A stretch of 12,319 nucleotides of DNA from Verrucomicrobiota bacterium (GTDB lineage Bacteria; Verrucomicrobiota; Verrucomicrobiia; Limisphaerales; JADLHS01): the NCBI GenBank assembly GCA_025360895.1, contig JANYBF010000540.1, positions 1-12,319 of the forward strand. Reading direction: 5' to 3'. This document shows positions 1 through 6,072 of this stretch, in pieces. Under the pieces are notes generated by a model. It did no database searches, had not been told where the DNA came from, and saw only the letters and a program-made list of their open reading frames with translations. Each line of letters starts with the position of its first letter. Position 1 is the first letter of the stretch. The translations under genes were made by a program, and so were the position numbers.

Positions 1-117
1 TTTGCCGACATCGCCGAAGCCCGCGACCATGGCGACCTTGCCGGCCATCATCACATCGGTGCCGCGGCGGATACCGTCCACCAGCGATTCACGGCAGCCA
101 TAGAGATTGTCGAAGCT
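1..117 (-). CDS. ahcY: S-adenosylhomocysteine hydrolase, internal fragment running off the left edge
   Basis: S-adenosylhomocysteine hydrolase is a cytosolic NAD-dependent enzyme that splits S-adenosylhomocysteine into adenosine and homocysteine in the methyl cycle. Read on the minus strand, this stretch gives FDNLYGCRESLVDGI, then TDVMMAGKVAMVAG and GFGDVGK at the window edge. The first block matches the highly conserved segment just before the NAD-binding domain. GFGDVGK is the glycine-rich dinucleotide-binding loop (GYGDVGKG in most members). The gene continues to the left, so its C-terminal part cannot be judged. Its N-terminal half is missing: at about 112-121 the reading frame passes without a stop into a UbiD-type sequence. 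The enzyme as it stands is therefore 5'-truncated and fused to an unrelated piece. Either this is a genuine rearrangement or the contig is misjoined here. The family call is firm; functionality is doubtful. Confidence 0.85.
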
Positions 118-320
118 GTCGCGTTGCGGATCGGTGTTGGCGGTGAGATGGAACAGCACTTCGCCGGTGTTATGCACGTACACATCGGCGTCCACCACCA
201 CGAGGTATTTGGTGAACATCATCTGCCCCATGCCCCAGAGGCCGTGCTCGGTGGCCGTCCGCAAGGACTTTTGCCGGCCTGCATCGGGTAGGTCTTCTTG
301 ATGCTCACGAAAACGGAATG
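118..320 (-). pseudogene. UbiD-family decarboxylase, internal fragment with a frameshift
   Basis: UbiD-family enzymes are prenylated-FMN-dependent decarboxylases acting on aromatic or polyprenyl carboxylates, for example in ubiquinone or menaquinone synthesis. The minus strand reads VFVSIKKTYPMQAGK and then, one frame over, GLWGMGQMMFTKYLVVVDAD followed by VYVHNTGEVLFHL and TDPQRD. These are consecutive conserved blocks from the later half of UbiD. The frame change falls at the A run of the minus strand (TTTT at 269-272 on the plus strand). One extra A would restore a continuous UbiD sequence, so a one-base deletion is likely. Nothing upstream of about 320 belongs to UbiD, because the stop of the neighbouring DUF6155-like gene sits there. 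Downstream, the fragment runs in frame into S-adenosylhomocysteine hydrolase. It has neither the family's N-terminal domain nor its C-terminus and is a gene remnant. Confidence 0.75.
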
Positions 321-322
321 TT

Positions 323-895
323 TCAAGGCTCGGCCAACTCATCTTCCAACATTGCTACTTGTTCGCGAACGCAATCGCCGTAGCCCCAGCCAATGTGATT
401 GGCCAGTTGCTCGACACGCGCCAGCCGATCGCGGAACTGCGAATACAATTCCCGGCTCTCCCGGCGCAGATGTGTCGCCAGTTCGTTCAACGCCGATTCC
501 AAGCTGTTGTAATACGCCTCATTGATGTCGCCGAACTGTTGTGTGAACTCCGTGCCATTCTCCACATAGGTCAGCAACAGGTCCGCCGTGCCGGCGACAT
601 TGCCGGTGGCCTTGCGATAATCCCGGATCGCCTTGTGCGCCTCCGCCAGCTTCAGTTTGCCAAAACCGCGCTGGGGAAAGAACTGCTCCACGATCTTGCG
701 CCGATATTTTTCGAGCGCTTCACCGCCTGCGTTCTCCGCATCAAACCGCGCTCGCAGAAAATCCCGGTTCGCTGGCGAGGCGTCATGCAGGTCTTTCAGC
801 AACGCCATGAGTGCGGGCTTCGACCAGCCGGCCATCTGCTGGCGGATGGTTGCCCACCCGGAGGGGCATTTCGGTGTCTGCGGCGTCAAATTCAT
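323..895 (-). CDS. DUF6155-like protein of unknown function, 190 aa
   Basis: This is an intact soluble protein without a signal peptide or membrane segment. I chose ATG at 895; a TTG eight codons upstream (919) is also in frame but lies in the junction with the Hsp70 fragment. The sequence is helix-rich and charged. Its recognisable blocks are KIVEQFFPQRGFGKLKLAEA around residues 70-90, then AIRDYRKATGN, LLLTYVENGTEFTQQFGDI, YYNSLESAL and IGWGYGDCV near the C-terminus. These resemble what I recall of DUF6155, a small bacterial family with no known function; this is from memory and not verified. Its promoter region would overlap the truncated Hsp70 remnant transcribed the other way, and its stop lies at the edge of the UbiD remnant. 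It is thus a complete gene sandwiched between scraps. I can assign no activity. Confidence 0.7.
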   Translation of the reverse strand: MNLTPQTPKCPSGWATIRQQMAGWSKPALMALLKDLHDASPANRDFLRARFDAENAGGEALEKYRRKIVEQFFPQRGFGKLKLAEAHKAIRDYRKATGNVAGTADLLLTYVENGTEFTQQFGDINEAYYNSLESALNELATHLRRESRELYSQFRDRLARVEQLANHIGWGYGDCVREQVAMLEDELAEP

Positions 896-925
896 GTCCG
901 ATAGATTGCCAGACCGCAAAGTGAA

Positions 926-1321
926 ACTCCGCTAACTTTAGGCATCGAAGGTGATGATGGGCGAGTGATTGTGATATTTAAGCGCGACACAATAATCCCC
1001 GCGCGAACATCACTGATGCTGCCGAATCGCGGCAACGAATCGAATGTTGGAATCAAAGTCGTTCAAGGTGAAAATTCTGTGGCTGCCAAAAACAATCTCG
1101 TTGGCGAGTTTGTAATTAACGATGTGCTGCCAGCGTCAAGCGGTGATCCACAGGTGGAAGTGACATTCGATGTTGATGCCAACGGAATCCTTCATGTCTC
1201 AGCCCAAGGTGTCGCCACTGGTAATTCGCACGGTGTTTATATCAAAAGCAAGGGCGAAGGCCTGTCAAAAAATGACATTCAGCGGCTTTTGAATGAAGCA
1301 GAAGGAAACAAGCGTAAATGA
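926..1321 (+). pseudogene. Hsp70/DnaK-type chaperone, 5'-truncated: substrate-binding beta domain only
   Basis: Hsp70 proteins hold unfolded peptides in a C-terminal beta-sandwich that is gated by an N-terminal ATPase domain. The frame opens at 905; homology starts near 926 with PLTLGIE, the linker-proximal block that is PLSLGIET in DnaK. It continues through KRDTIIPARTS, GIKVVQGENSVAA, LVGEFVI, PQVEVTFDVDANGILHVSA and GLSKNDIQRLLNEAE, and stops at NKRK. The whole ATPase domain is absent: upstream of about 925 the DNA belongs to the oppositely oriented DUF6155-like gene. GTG at 965 could start a roughly 118-residue product but has no clear ribosome binding site. The C-terminus looks natural rather than broken, because the stop overlaps the J-protein start as ATGA. 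The parent was therefore probably a short Hsp70 without the helical lid. Base composition is visibly richer in A+T than that of most neighbours. Confidence 0.85.
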
Positions 1322-2160
1322 AAGCCGCAAGCCCGATCATCTACGTCAATCCAGAGTTGGAGCAGTTGCATCAACTCGTGGCGGACGCGCGTTCGCGTCT
1401 GGCAGAATTAGAAGTTGAATACACCAAGGAGAAATCGCGCGTTGACGTGGTGCAAGCGGCGTTGTTCCGTCATTTGCGCGAGCATTTTCAAAAGCGCGAC
1501 CGGCTGCGGCTCGTGGTTGATTATCGGCAGAAGTTTTTGGATTCACTCACGCGTGGCGATGCGGAAGAAGTGAAACAGGCCGAGAAGAACTATGAGAAAG
1601 CAAAAAGGCAAACGGACAGGGATTACGAAGAACTTGCAGCGGCGGCGGACAAGAGGAAGCAATTGACCGGCGATGAAGAAGCGGAGTTGTCACGACTTTG
1701 GAAAAAGCTGGTCAAGCTGTATCATCCCGACCGCTTCGCCAACGAGCCGGACAAGTTAGAAACCTATCACAAGCTGACCGCCGCCATCAATCAGGCGAAG
1801 GACAACGGGGACATCGAGAAGCTGCGCGAAATTGCGGAAGACCCGCAAGGCTTCATCCTGCATCAAGGCTGGGGGAATCTGGATTTCAGCGATCTAGCAG
1901 AGCTCGCTCAATTGCGTCGGCTGCATGAAACTTTGCAAGTGGAAATCGCTACCATCACTCAATCGTTGGAACAGTTGCGCGAAAGTCCTGACTACGAGTT
2001 TTGCGAGTTGAGCGAGCAGAAGTCGGGCGTGCTTGATGAACTTGCGGCTGAACGAGCGAAGCAGCTTGAAATCGAAAATGCAGAGTTAGAGAAGCAGGCT
2101 GACCAACTCGCAAAGGAAATCAGGAAATTGTCCGGCAGGTCGGCGGACGGGATTGTTTAG
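1318..2160 (+). CDS. Coiled-coil J-domain co-chaperone, 280 aa
   Basis: J-domain proteins stimulate the ATPase of an Hsp70 through their HPD motif and deliver clients to it. HPD lies at residues 136-138 within WKKLVKLYHPDRF, and the J-domain helices span about 118-178, ending with LREIAEDPQGF. This is a mid-protein J domain, unlike the N-terminal one of DnaJ. There is no Gly/Phe region or zinc finger, so it is a class C protein. Residues about 10-115 and 190-272 are long charged heptad-like helices, probably coiled coils for oligomerisation or client binding. The start is ATG at 1318, overlapping the Hsp70 stop (ATGA), with AAGGAA at 1302-1307 as ribosome binding site. Translational coupling indicates that it evolved as the dedicated partner of that Hsp70. 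With the ATPase domain gone here, it would have to work with another Hsp70 or be idle. Confidence 0.85.
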   Translation: MKAASPIIYVNPELEQLHQLVADARSRLAELEVEYTKEKSRVDVVQAALFRHLREHFQKRDRLRLVVDYRQKFLDSLTRGDAEEVKQAEKNYEKAKRQTDRDYEELAAAADKRKQLTGDEEAELSRLWKKLVKLYHPDRFANEPDKLETYHKLTAAINQAKDNGDIEKLREIAEDPQGFILHQGWGNLDFSDLAELAQLRRLHETLQVEIATITQSLEQLRESPDYEFCELSEQKSGVLDELAAERAKQLEIENAELEKQADQLAKEIRKLSGRSADGIV

Positions 2161-2222
2161 CTTCTTGCGATTTCCGAGGCAGAAACCTCTGTCGCCCTTT
2201 CAGGGCTTGAATTCCATTTCGA

Positions 2223-2454
2223 CAGCCCCGACGGGGCTGCGGCCCAAAGCCCGAGGTTGGCGCGCCCGCGCCTACCTTGGGTGAACGTGGCAAAACGGTA
2301 ACAACCGCAACGCGGTTGCGGCAAATTCGTCGCGACGCCAATCGAACGATTTTGGTCACAACCCCGTTGGGGTTGGTTTCCATTTGTGAACCGTGACCCA
2401 AGGTAGCTCGTGCCTCGCAACCTTGGGCTGGAGGACGCAATCCCTTTGGGATTG
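2223..2454. repeat. Mirrored palindrome-rich intergenic element (two inverted arms of about 115 bp)
   Basis: Four near-identical small hairpins with 7-bp arms and 3-nt loops occur: CAGCCCC-GAC-GGGGCTG (2223-2239), CAACCGC-AAC-GCGGTTG (2302-2318), CAACCCC-GTT-GGGGTTG (2359-2375) and CAATCCC-TTT-GGGATTG (2438-2454). Between them sit CTACCTTGGGT (2272-2282) and its exact reverse complement ACCCAAGGTAG (2396-2406). Near the centre are the palindromes CGTCGCGACG (2328-2337) and ATCGAACGAT (2341-2350). All pairs are symmetric about position 2339. Reverse-complementing the right arm aligns it with the left arm over nearly its full length, with many compensated changes. It is therefore a single large imperfect inverted repeat, or two copies of one unit head to head. 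It has no credible gene. Similar hairpin-laden intergenic units are, to my recollection, common in Verrucomicrobia genomes. A small extra hairpin, GCCCT-TTC-AGGGC, lies at 2194-2206. Confidence 0.8.
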
Positions 2455-2501
2455 GCCGATGCCACGCGGGCTTGGGGTTGATCGCGGCCAACGTCGCGGG
2501 T

Positions 2502-2576
2502 TCATGCGATTTCTCCAAAATGCTTTCCCACCTTCGCCTTCACGCTTTCATCCATCTTGATGAGTGGTGGCCATTC
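2502..2576 (-). pseudogene. Probable C-terminal tail of a UbiD-family decarboxylase
   Basis: Immediately behind the SMP-30 stop, the minus strand reads EWPPLIKMDESVKAKV and then GKHFGEIA before a TGA at 2502-2504. The pattern WPPLIKMD..VKAKV resembles the extreme C-terminus of UbiD-type decarboxylases, where a WP..I.MD...KA.V segment ends the protein. Only about 24 codons remain. The rest of the gene is missing, since the SMP-30 gene starts five bases away. With the internal UbiD fragment at 118-320 this makes two UbiD scraps on the same strand, but in the wrong order for a simple insertion into one gene. The stretch is short, so chance resemblance cannot be excluded. Confidence 0.45.
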
Positions 2577-2581
2577 GCTCG

Positions 2582-3499
2582 TTACTTCGCCGCATTTGCA
2601 CCACGATACTTTGTTTGGATTGAGTAGAGCCCTTTGCTCGCGGTGATGAACAGCGTTTTGTGATCTTTGCCACCGAAGCTGACGTTCGCCGTCCAGCTTT
2701 CCGGCACGTCAATGTGTTCAATCTTCTTTCCAGTCTTGTCGAACACCGTCACGCCTTTGCCGGTGAGGTACAGGTTGCCCTCGGTGTCGAGGGTCATGCC
2801 GTCCGAGCCAAGTTCGCAGCGCAGGCGTTTGTTAGTCAGCGTGCCGTCGGATTGGATGTCGTAGGCGTAGGTCTTGCCCGCGCGGATGTCGGAGACAAAG
2901 AGTGTTTTCCCGTCCGGAGCGCCGATGATGCCGTTGGGTTGCGAGAGATCGGTCGTCACGCGCTTGAGCGTCTTGCGGTCGGCGCTCAGAAAATAAACCT
3001 GTTCGGTTCCCTGCGGCGGCTTGTCATAGTCCCACCATTCGCGCTTGTAAAAGGGATCGGTGAAATATAGCGCCTGATCGGGCCGCACCCAGACGTCGTT
3101 GGAGGAGTTGATGATTTTACCTTCGTATTCGTGCGCCAGCACGGTGTGCTTTCCGTCGGGAGCAATGGACCACAATTCCGCTTTTTCATCCGCGCAGGCG
3201 ATGAGATTCCCAAGCGCATCGAAGAACATTCCGTTAGCGCGCCCGGCGGGCTCCAGGAAGGTGGAGAGCTTGCCGTCCACGCTCCATTTCAGGATGCGGT
3301 TGTTTGGCTGGTCGGTGAAAAAAATGCTCCCGTCTTTGTCGCAAGTCGGACCTTCGGTGAATTGGAAATCACCCGCGAGCTTTTCCAGTTTTGCCCCGGG
3401 CGCGATCACGGCGGAGGTATGGTTGATGGTTTGAGCCGGTGAGCGGGAGACGAGACCGCCCCCCATTGCCAATAATAAGATGGATTGGAGAATTTTCAT
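2582..3499 (-). CDS. Secreted SMP-30/gluconolactonase/LRE-like protein, 305 aa
   Basis: This family forms six-bladed beta-propellers that bind a divalent metal and hydrolyse sugar lactones or related esters. ATG at 3499 gives a clear signal peptide (MKILQSILLLAMGGGLV, cleavage likely near SPAQT), so the protein is exported; a GTG at 3535 would bury that signal and is less likely. Likely metal and active-site residues by family position are Glu49 (QFTEGPTCDKDG), Asn135 (SNDVWV), Asn189 (SQPNGI) and Asp233 (GSDGMTLD). Blade motifs such as SIFFTDQPNNRILKW, ALYFTDP and LYLTGKGVTVF recur along the chain. Its length fits the family. It diverges from the secreted two-domain hydrolase at 3763 across about 260 bases in which I see no gene. 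A role in extracytoplasmic carbohydrate breakdown is inferred; the substrate is unknown. Confidence 0.88.
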   Translation of the reverse strand: MKILQSILLLAMGGGLVSRSPAQTINHTSAVIAPGAKLEKLAGDFQFTEGPTCDKDGSIFFTDQPNNRILKWSVDGKLSTFLEPAGRANGMFFDALGNLIACADEKAELWSIAPDGKHTVLAHEYEGKIINSSNDVWVRPDQALYFTDPFYKREWWDYDKPPQGTEQVYFLSADRKTLKRVTTDLSQPNGIIGAPDGKTLFVSDIRAGKTYAYDIQSDGTLTNKRLRCELGSDGMTLDTEGNLYLTGKGVTVFDKTGKKIEHIDVPESWTANVSFGGKDHKTLFITASKGLYSIQTKYRGANAAK

Positions 3500-3762
3500 G
3501 GTTTGTTGAAGGCGATTGGTAACAGGAAACCGCACTGGATGGAAAGCACGGATTTGAAAAGCCCACCGGATTGAGACTCAAAGTGAAGGTCAACCGGGGA
3601 GTCGCGCGCTTGCACAATGAAGCAGATCCAGCAATGATGCCAAAACTGGTTTCCACGAATGAAACTCCATTTCAAAGCCGGGCTGGTTCGGGCCGCCGCT
3701 CCCTCAGCCCGAGGCAGCTCAAGTGTCGGCGCGGCGAAGCTGTCCCCATTAACAACAAGAAC

Positions 3763-5475
3763 ATGAAAATGCGCCCCGCCCTTCCTCACCCTCTGCTGGC
3801 ATTGTTCGTCAGCTTCCTCCCGCTGGCCCTTGCGGCGGCGGAGCCGGCGGATGCCCTGTCAAAGCTGGATAATATCCAGCGCATCGTCTTTCTCGGTGAC
3901 AGCATCACCTATGCGGGCTTGTACGTTGAATCGGTCGAGGCGTATTACTTCAGCCGCTTTCCAAACCGGAACCTGGAATTCATCAACCTTGGCCTGCCAA
4001 GCGAGACGGTCTCCGGCCTTACCGAGGAGGGTCATGCCGGGGGACAATTTCCCCGACCTGATTTGCACGAGCGCCTGGGCCGGGTTTTGGAAAAGACGAA
4101 GCCCGACCTCGTCGTTGCCTGTTACGGAATGAACGACGGTATTTATCTGCCATTCAGTGAGGAACGGTTTCAGAAGTTTCAAGACGGTATTCAACGGCTG
4201 CATGAACGGGTCACGGCGGCGGGGGCGAAAATCATTCATGTCACGCCCCCGACGTTTGACGAGGTGAAAGGCGGGCATCCTGGCTACGGCAACGCGCTCG
4301 ACCGCTACTCAGATTGGCTCCTGGCGCAACGGGCGGCGGGCTGGGACGTGGTGGATTTACACGGCCCGATGAACCGTTATCTCGCCGAACGGCGCCAGCA
4401 AGACCCGGCTTTTTTCCTCGCCGGCGACGGTGTGCATTGCAACGTAACCGGCCACTGGATCATCGCGAAACAAATGTTGTTGCACCTGGGCGCGAAGGAC
4501 GTGGCGAACATTGACAACCCGGCGGCGATGCTGGCGGGTTACCCACCCGGGCCGCAACTGCTGGTGCTGATCCAGCACCAACAGCGAGTCCTGCGAAATG
4601 CCTGGCTCGCCGACGTGGGTCATCAACGACCGGGAATGGACAAAGGCCTGCCGCTGGCGGAGGCCACCGCCAAAGCGGCCGCCATTGAAAAGGAAATCCG
4701 TCAACTGGCCGCGCCCTTTCCCGGCAAACATTCGCAGTGGGAAGGATTTGATCGTTACGATTTTGAGGTTGGCGGCCAGCCCGCCATTATTGTCGCGCCA
4801 AAACAGGCTTTACCTGGCAAGCCTTGGGCGTGGCGGGGTGAATTTTTCGGGGCCTTTCCCAACGCCGACATCGCGCTGCTCGGTAAAGGATTTCACCTGG
4901 CTTACCTCGGCGTGCCCAATTTGTTCGGCAGTCCCGAAGCCGTTACGCAATGGAACGGTTTCTATCAGGAGTTGACCGGGCAATACGGTTTCGCGAAGAA
5001 GGTTGCGCTCATCGGTTTGAGTCGGGGTGGCCTTTACTGTTACAACTGGGCAGCGGCCAATCCCGACAAGGTGGCCTGCCTTTACGCGGACGCCGCCGTC
5101 TGCGACTTCAAGAGCTGGCCTGGCGGCAAACTCAAAGGCTTGGGCAAGGGTAACGGCAGCGCTCCTGAATGGCAAAACCTCCTCAAAGCGTACAATTTCA
5201 AATCCGACGCCGAAGCCATTGCTTACGAGAAGAATCCAATTGATAACTTAAGGCCACTGGCCAATGCGCATTTGCCATTGCTGCATGTTTACGGTGACGC
5301 GGACGATGTCGTGCCTTGGGACGAAAACACCGGCGTGCTGGCCGAGCGTTACCGCCAGCTTGGCGGCAGCATTACGCTCATTGCCAAACCGGGCATCGGA
5401 CATCATCCCCACGGCCTGACCGACCCAACGCCGATCGTTGAGTTCATCCTGAAACATACCGCAACCAATCCATGA
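3763..5475 (+). CDS. Secreted bifunctional hydrolase: SGNH esterase fused to alpha/beta hydrolase, 570 aa
   Basis: ATG at 3763 is chosen because it begins a signal peptide (basic MKMR, hydrophobic LLALFVSFLPLALAAAE); the open frame extends further upstream but without coding character. Residues 39-245 form an SGNH/GDSL domain: Ser47 in FLGDSIT, the block II Gly in INLGLPSE, GMND at 122-125, and the Asp222/His225 pair in GDGVHC. Such domains remove acetyl or other acyl groups from carbohydrates. Residues about 320-570 form an alpha/beta hydrolase: nucleophile elbow GLSRG with Ser420, acid Asp512 or Asp514 in YGDADDVVPWD, and His547/548 in GIGHHPHG. Both catalytic sets look complete, so the protein should carry two independent serine hydrolases in one exported chain. 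A role in deacylating plant or algal polysaccharide is inferred. The substrate cannot be read from sequence. Confidence 0.88.
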   Translation: MKMRPALPHPLLALFVSFLPLALAAAEPADALSKLDNIQRIVFLGDSITYAGLYVESVEAYYFSRFPNRNLEFINLGLPSETVSGLTEEGHAGGQFPRPDLHERLGRVLEKTKPDLVVACYGMNDGIYLPFSEERFQKFQDGIQRLHERVTAAGAKIIHVTPPTFDEVKGGHPGYGNALDRYSDWLLAQRAAGWDVVDLHGPMNRYLAERRQQDPAFFLAGDGVHCNVTGHWIIAKQMLLHLGAKDVANIDNPAAMLAGYPPGPQLLVLIQHQQRVLRNAWLADVGHQRPGMDKGLPLAEATAKAAAIEKEIRQLAAPFPGKHSQWEGFDRYDFEVGGQPAIIVAPKQALPGKPWAWRGEFFGAFPNADIALLGKGFHLAYLGVPNLFGSPEAVTQWNGFYQELTGQYGFAKKVALIGLSRGGLYCYNWAAANPDKVACLYADAAVCDFKSWPGGKLKGLGKGNGSAPEWQNLLKAYNFKSDAEAIAYEKNPIDNLRPLANAHLPLLHVYGDADDVVPWDENTGVLAERYRQLGGSITLIAKPGIGHHPHGLTDPTPIVEFILKHTATNP

Positions 5476-5521
5476 AAGTCGCCGCGAATCGCTAAAACCG
5501 CGCAACCCAAACCACTCGATT

Positions 5522-5959
5522 ATGGATTCGTTTCTGCAAGCGGCGATTGACGAAGCAAAAAAGGGACTGGCCGCGGGCGGCATTCCCATTGGTTCGGTGC
5601 TGGTGCTGGACGGCAAAATCATCGGGCGCGGGCATAACCAGCGCGTGCAACGCGGCAGCGTAATTCATCACGCGGAATTGAATTGTCTGGAAAACACCGG
5701 ACGGCAAACAGCGGCGATCTATCAACGGTGCGTGCTGTATTCGACACTTTCGCCCTGCCCGATGTGTAGCGGGGCGGCGTTGCTCTACAAAATCCCGCGC
5801 ATCGTCGTGGGCGAGAATGTCACATTTCAAGGGCCGGAGGCGTACGTCCGGTCGCAGGGCGTGACAGTGGAAGTGCTGCAAGACCCAACGTGCATTCAAC
5901 TCATGCGGGCTTTCATCACGGCGCGGCCGGAATGGTGGAATGAAGACATCGGCGTTTGA
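5522..5959 (+). CDS. Cytosine deaminase of the fungal Fcy1 type, 145 aa
   Basis: Zinc enzymes of the cytidine-deaminase fold turn cytosine into uracil and ammonia in pyrimidine salvage. The zinc site is complete: His50 and catalytic Glu52 in HHAELNCLEN, and Cys79 and Cys82 in SPCPMC. Beyond the general motif, it matches yeast Fcy1 along its length: GRGHNQR (Asn39), LENTGR, LYSTLSPC, IPRIVVGENVTF (Phe102) and the C-terminal RPEWWNEDIG. The last carries the Trp139 and Asp142 that correspond to the cytosine-pocket Trp and Asp of the yeast enzyme. This argues for free-base cytosine rather than tRNA adenosine (TadA) or guanine. The more usual bacterial cytosine deaminase, CodA, is an unrelated amidohydrolase. 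It starts 46 bases after the hydrolase stop without a strong ribosome binding site. It is cytosolic. Confidence 0.85.
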   Translation: MDSFLQAAIDEAKKGLAAGGIPIGSVLVLDGKIIGRGHNQRVQRGSVIHHAELNCLENTGRQTAAIYQRCVLYSTLSPCPMCSGAALLYKIPRIVVGENVTFQGPEAYVRSQGVTVEVLQDPTCIQLMRAFITARPEWWNEDIGV

Positions 5960-6072
5960 CGCCCGCCAATTAGCGGCTTGTAATTACGCCGGTGAAAACT
6001 ACTCTCGGCCCCGCGTGGCAAGGGCAGAAGTCACCCCGGTAGTCAGTGACCGCTTCCACCACGATAACCGAC

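Noticed and set aside
359..904. Plus-strand open frame of 181 codons opposite the DUF6155-like gene
   Set aside because: It is the antisense shadow of a gene with far better coding character, and has no recognisable motif.
2120..2518. Minus-strand open frames across the palindrome element
   Set aside because: They only translate the hairpin repeats, giving Arg/Pro-rich text with no domain.
3679..3711. CGGGCTG/CAGCCCG inverted repeat between the divergent genes
   Set aside because: A 7-bp stem with a 19-nt loop in GC-rich DNA is easily expected by chance.
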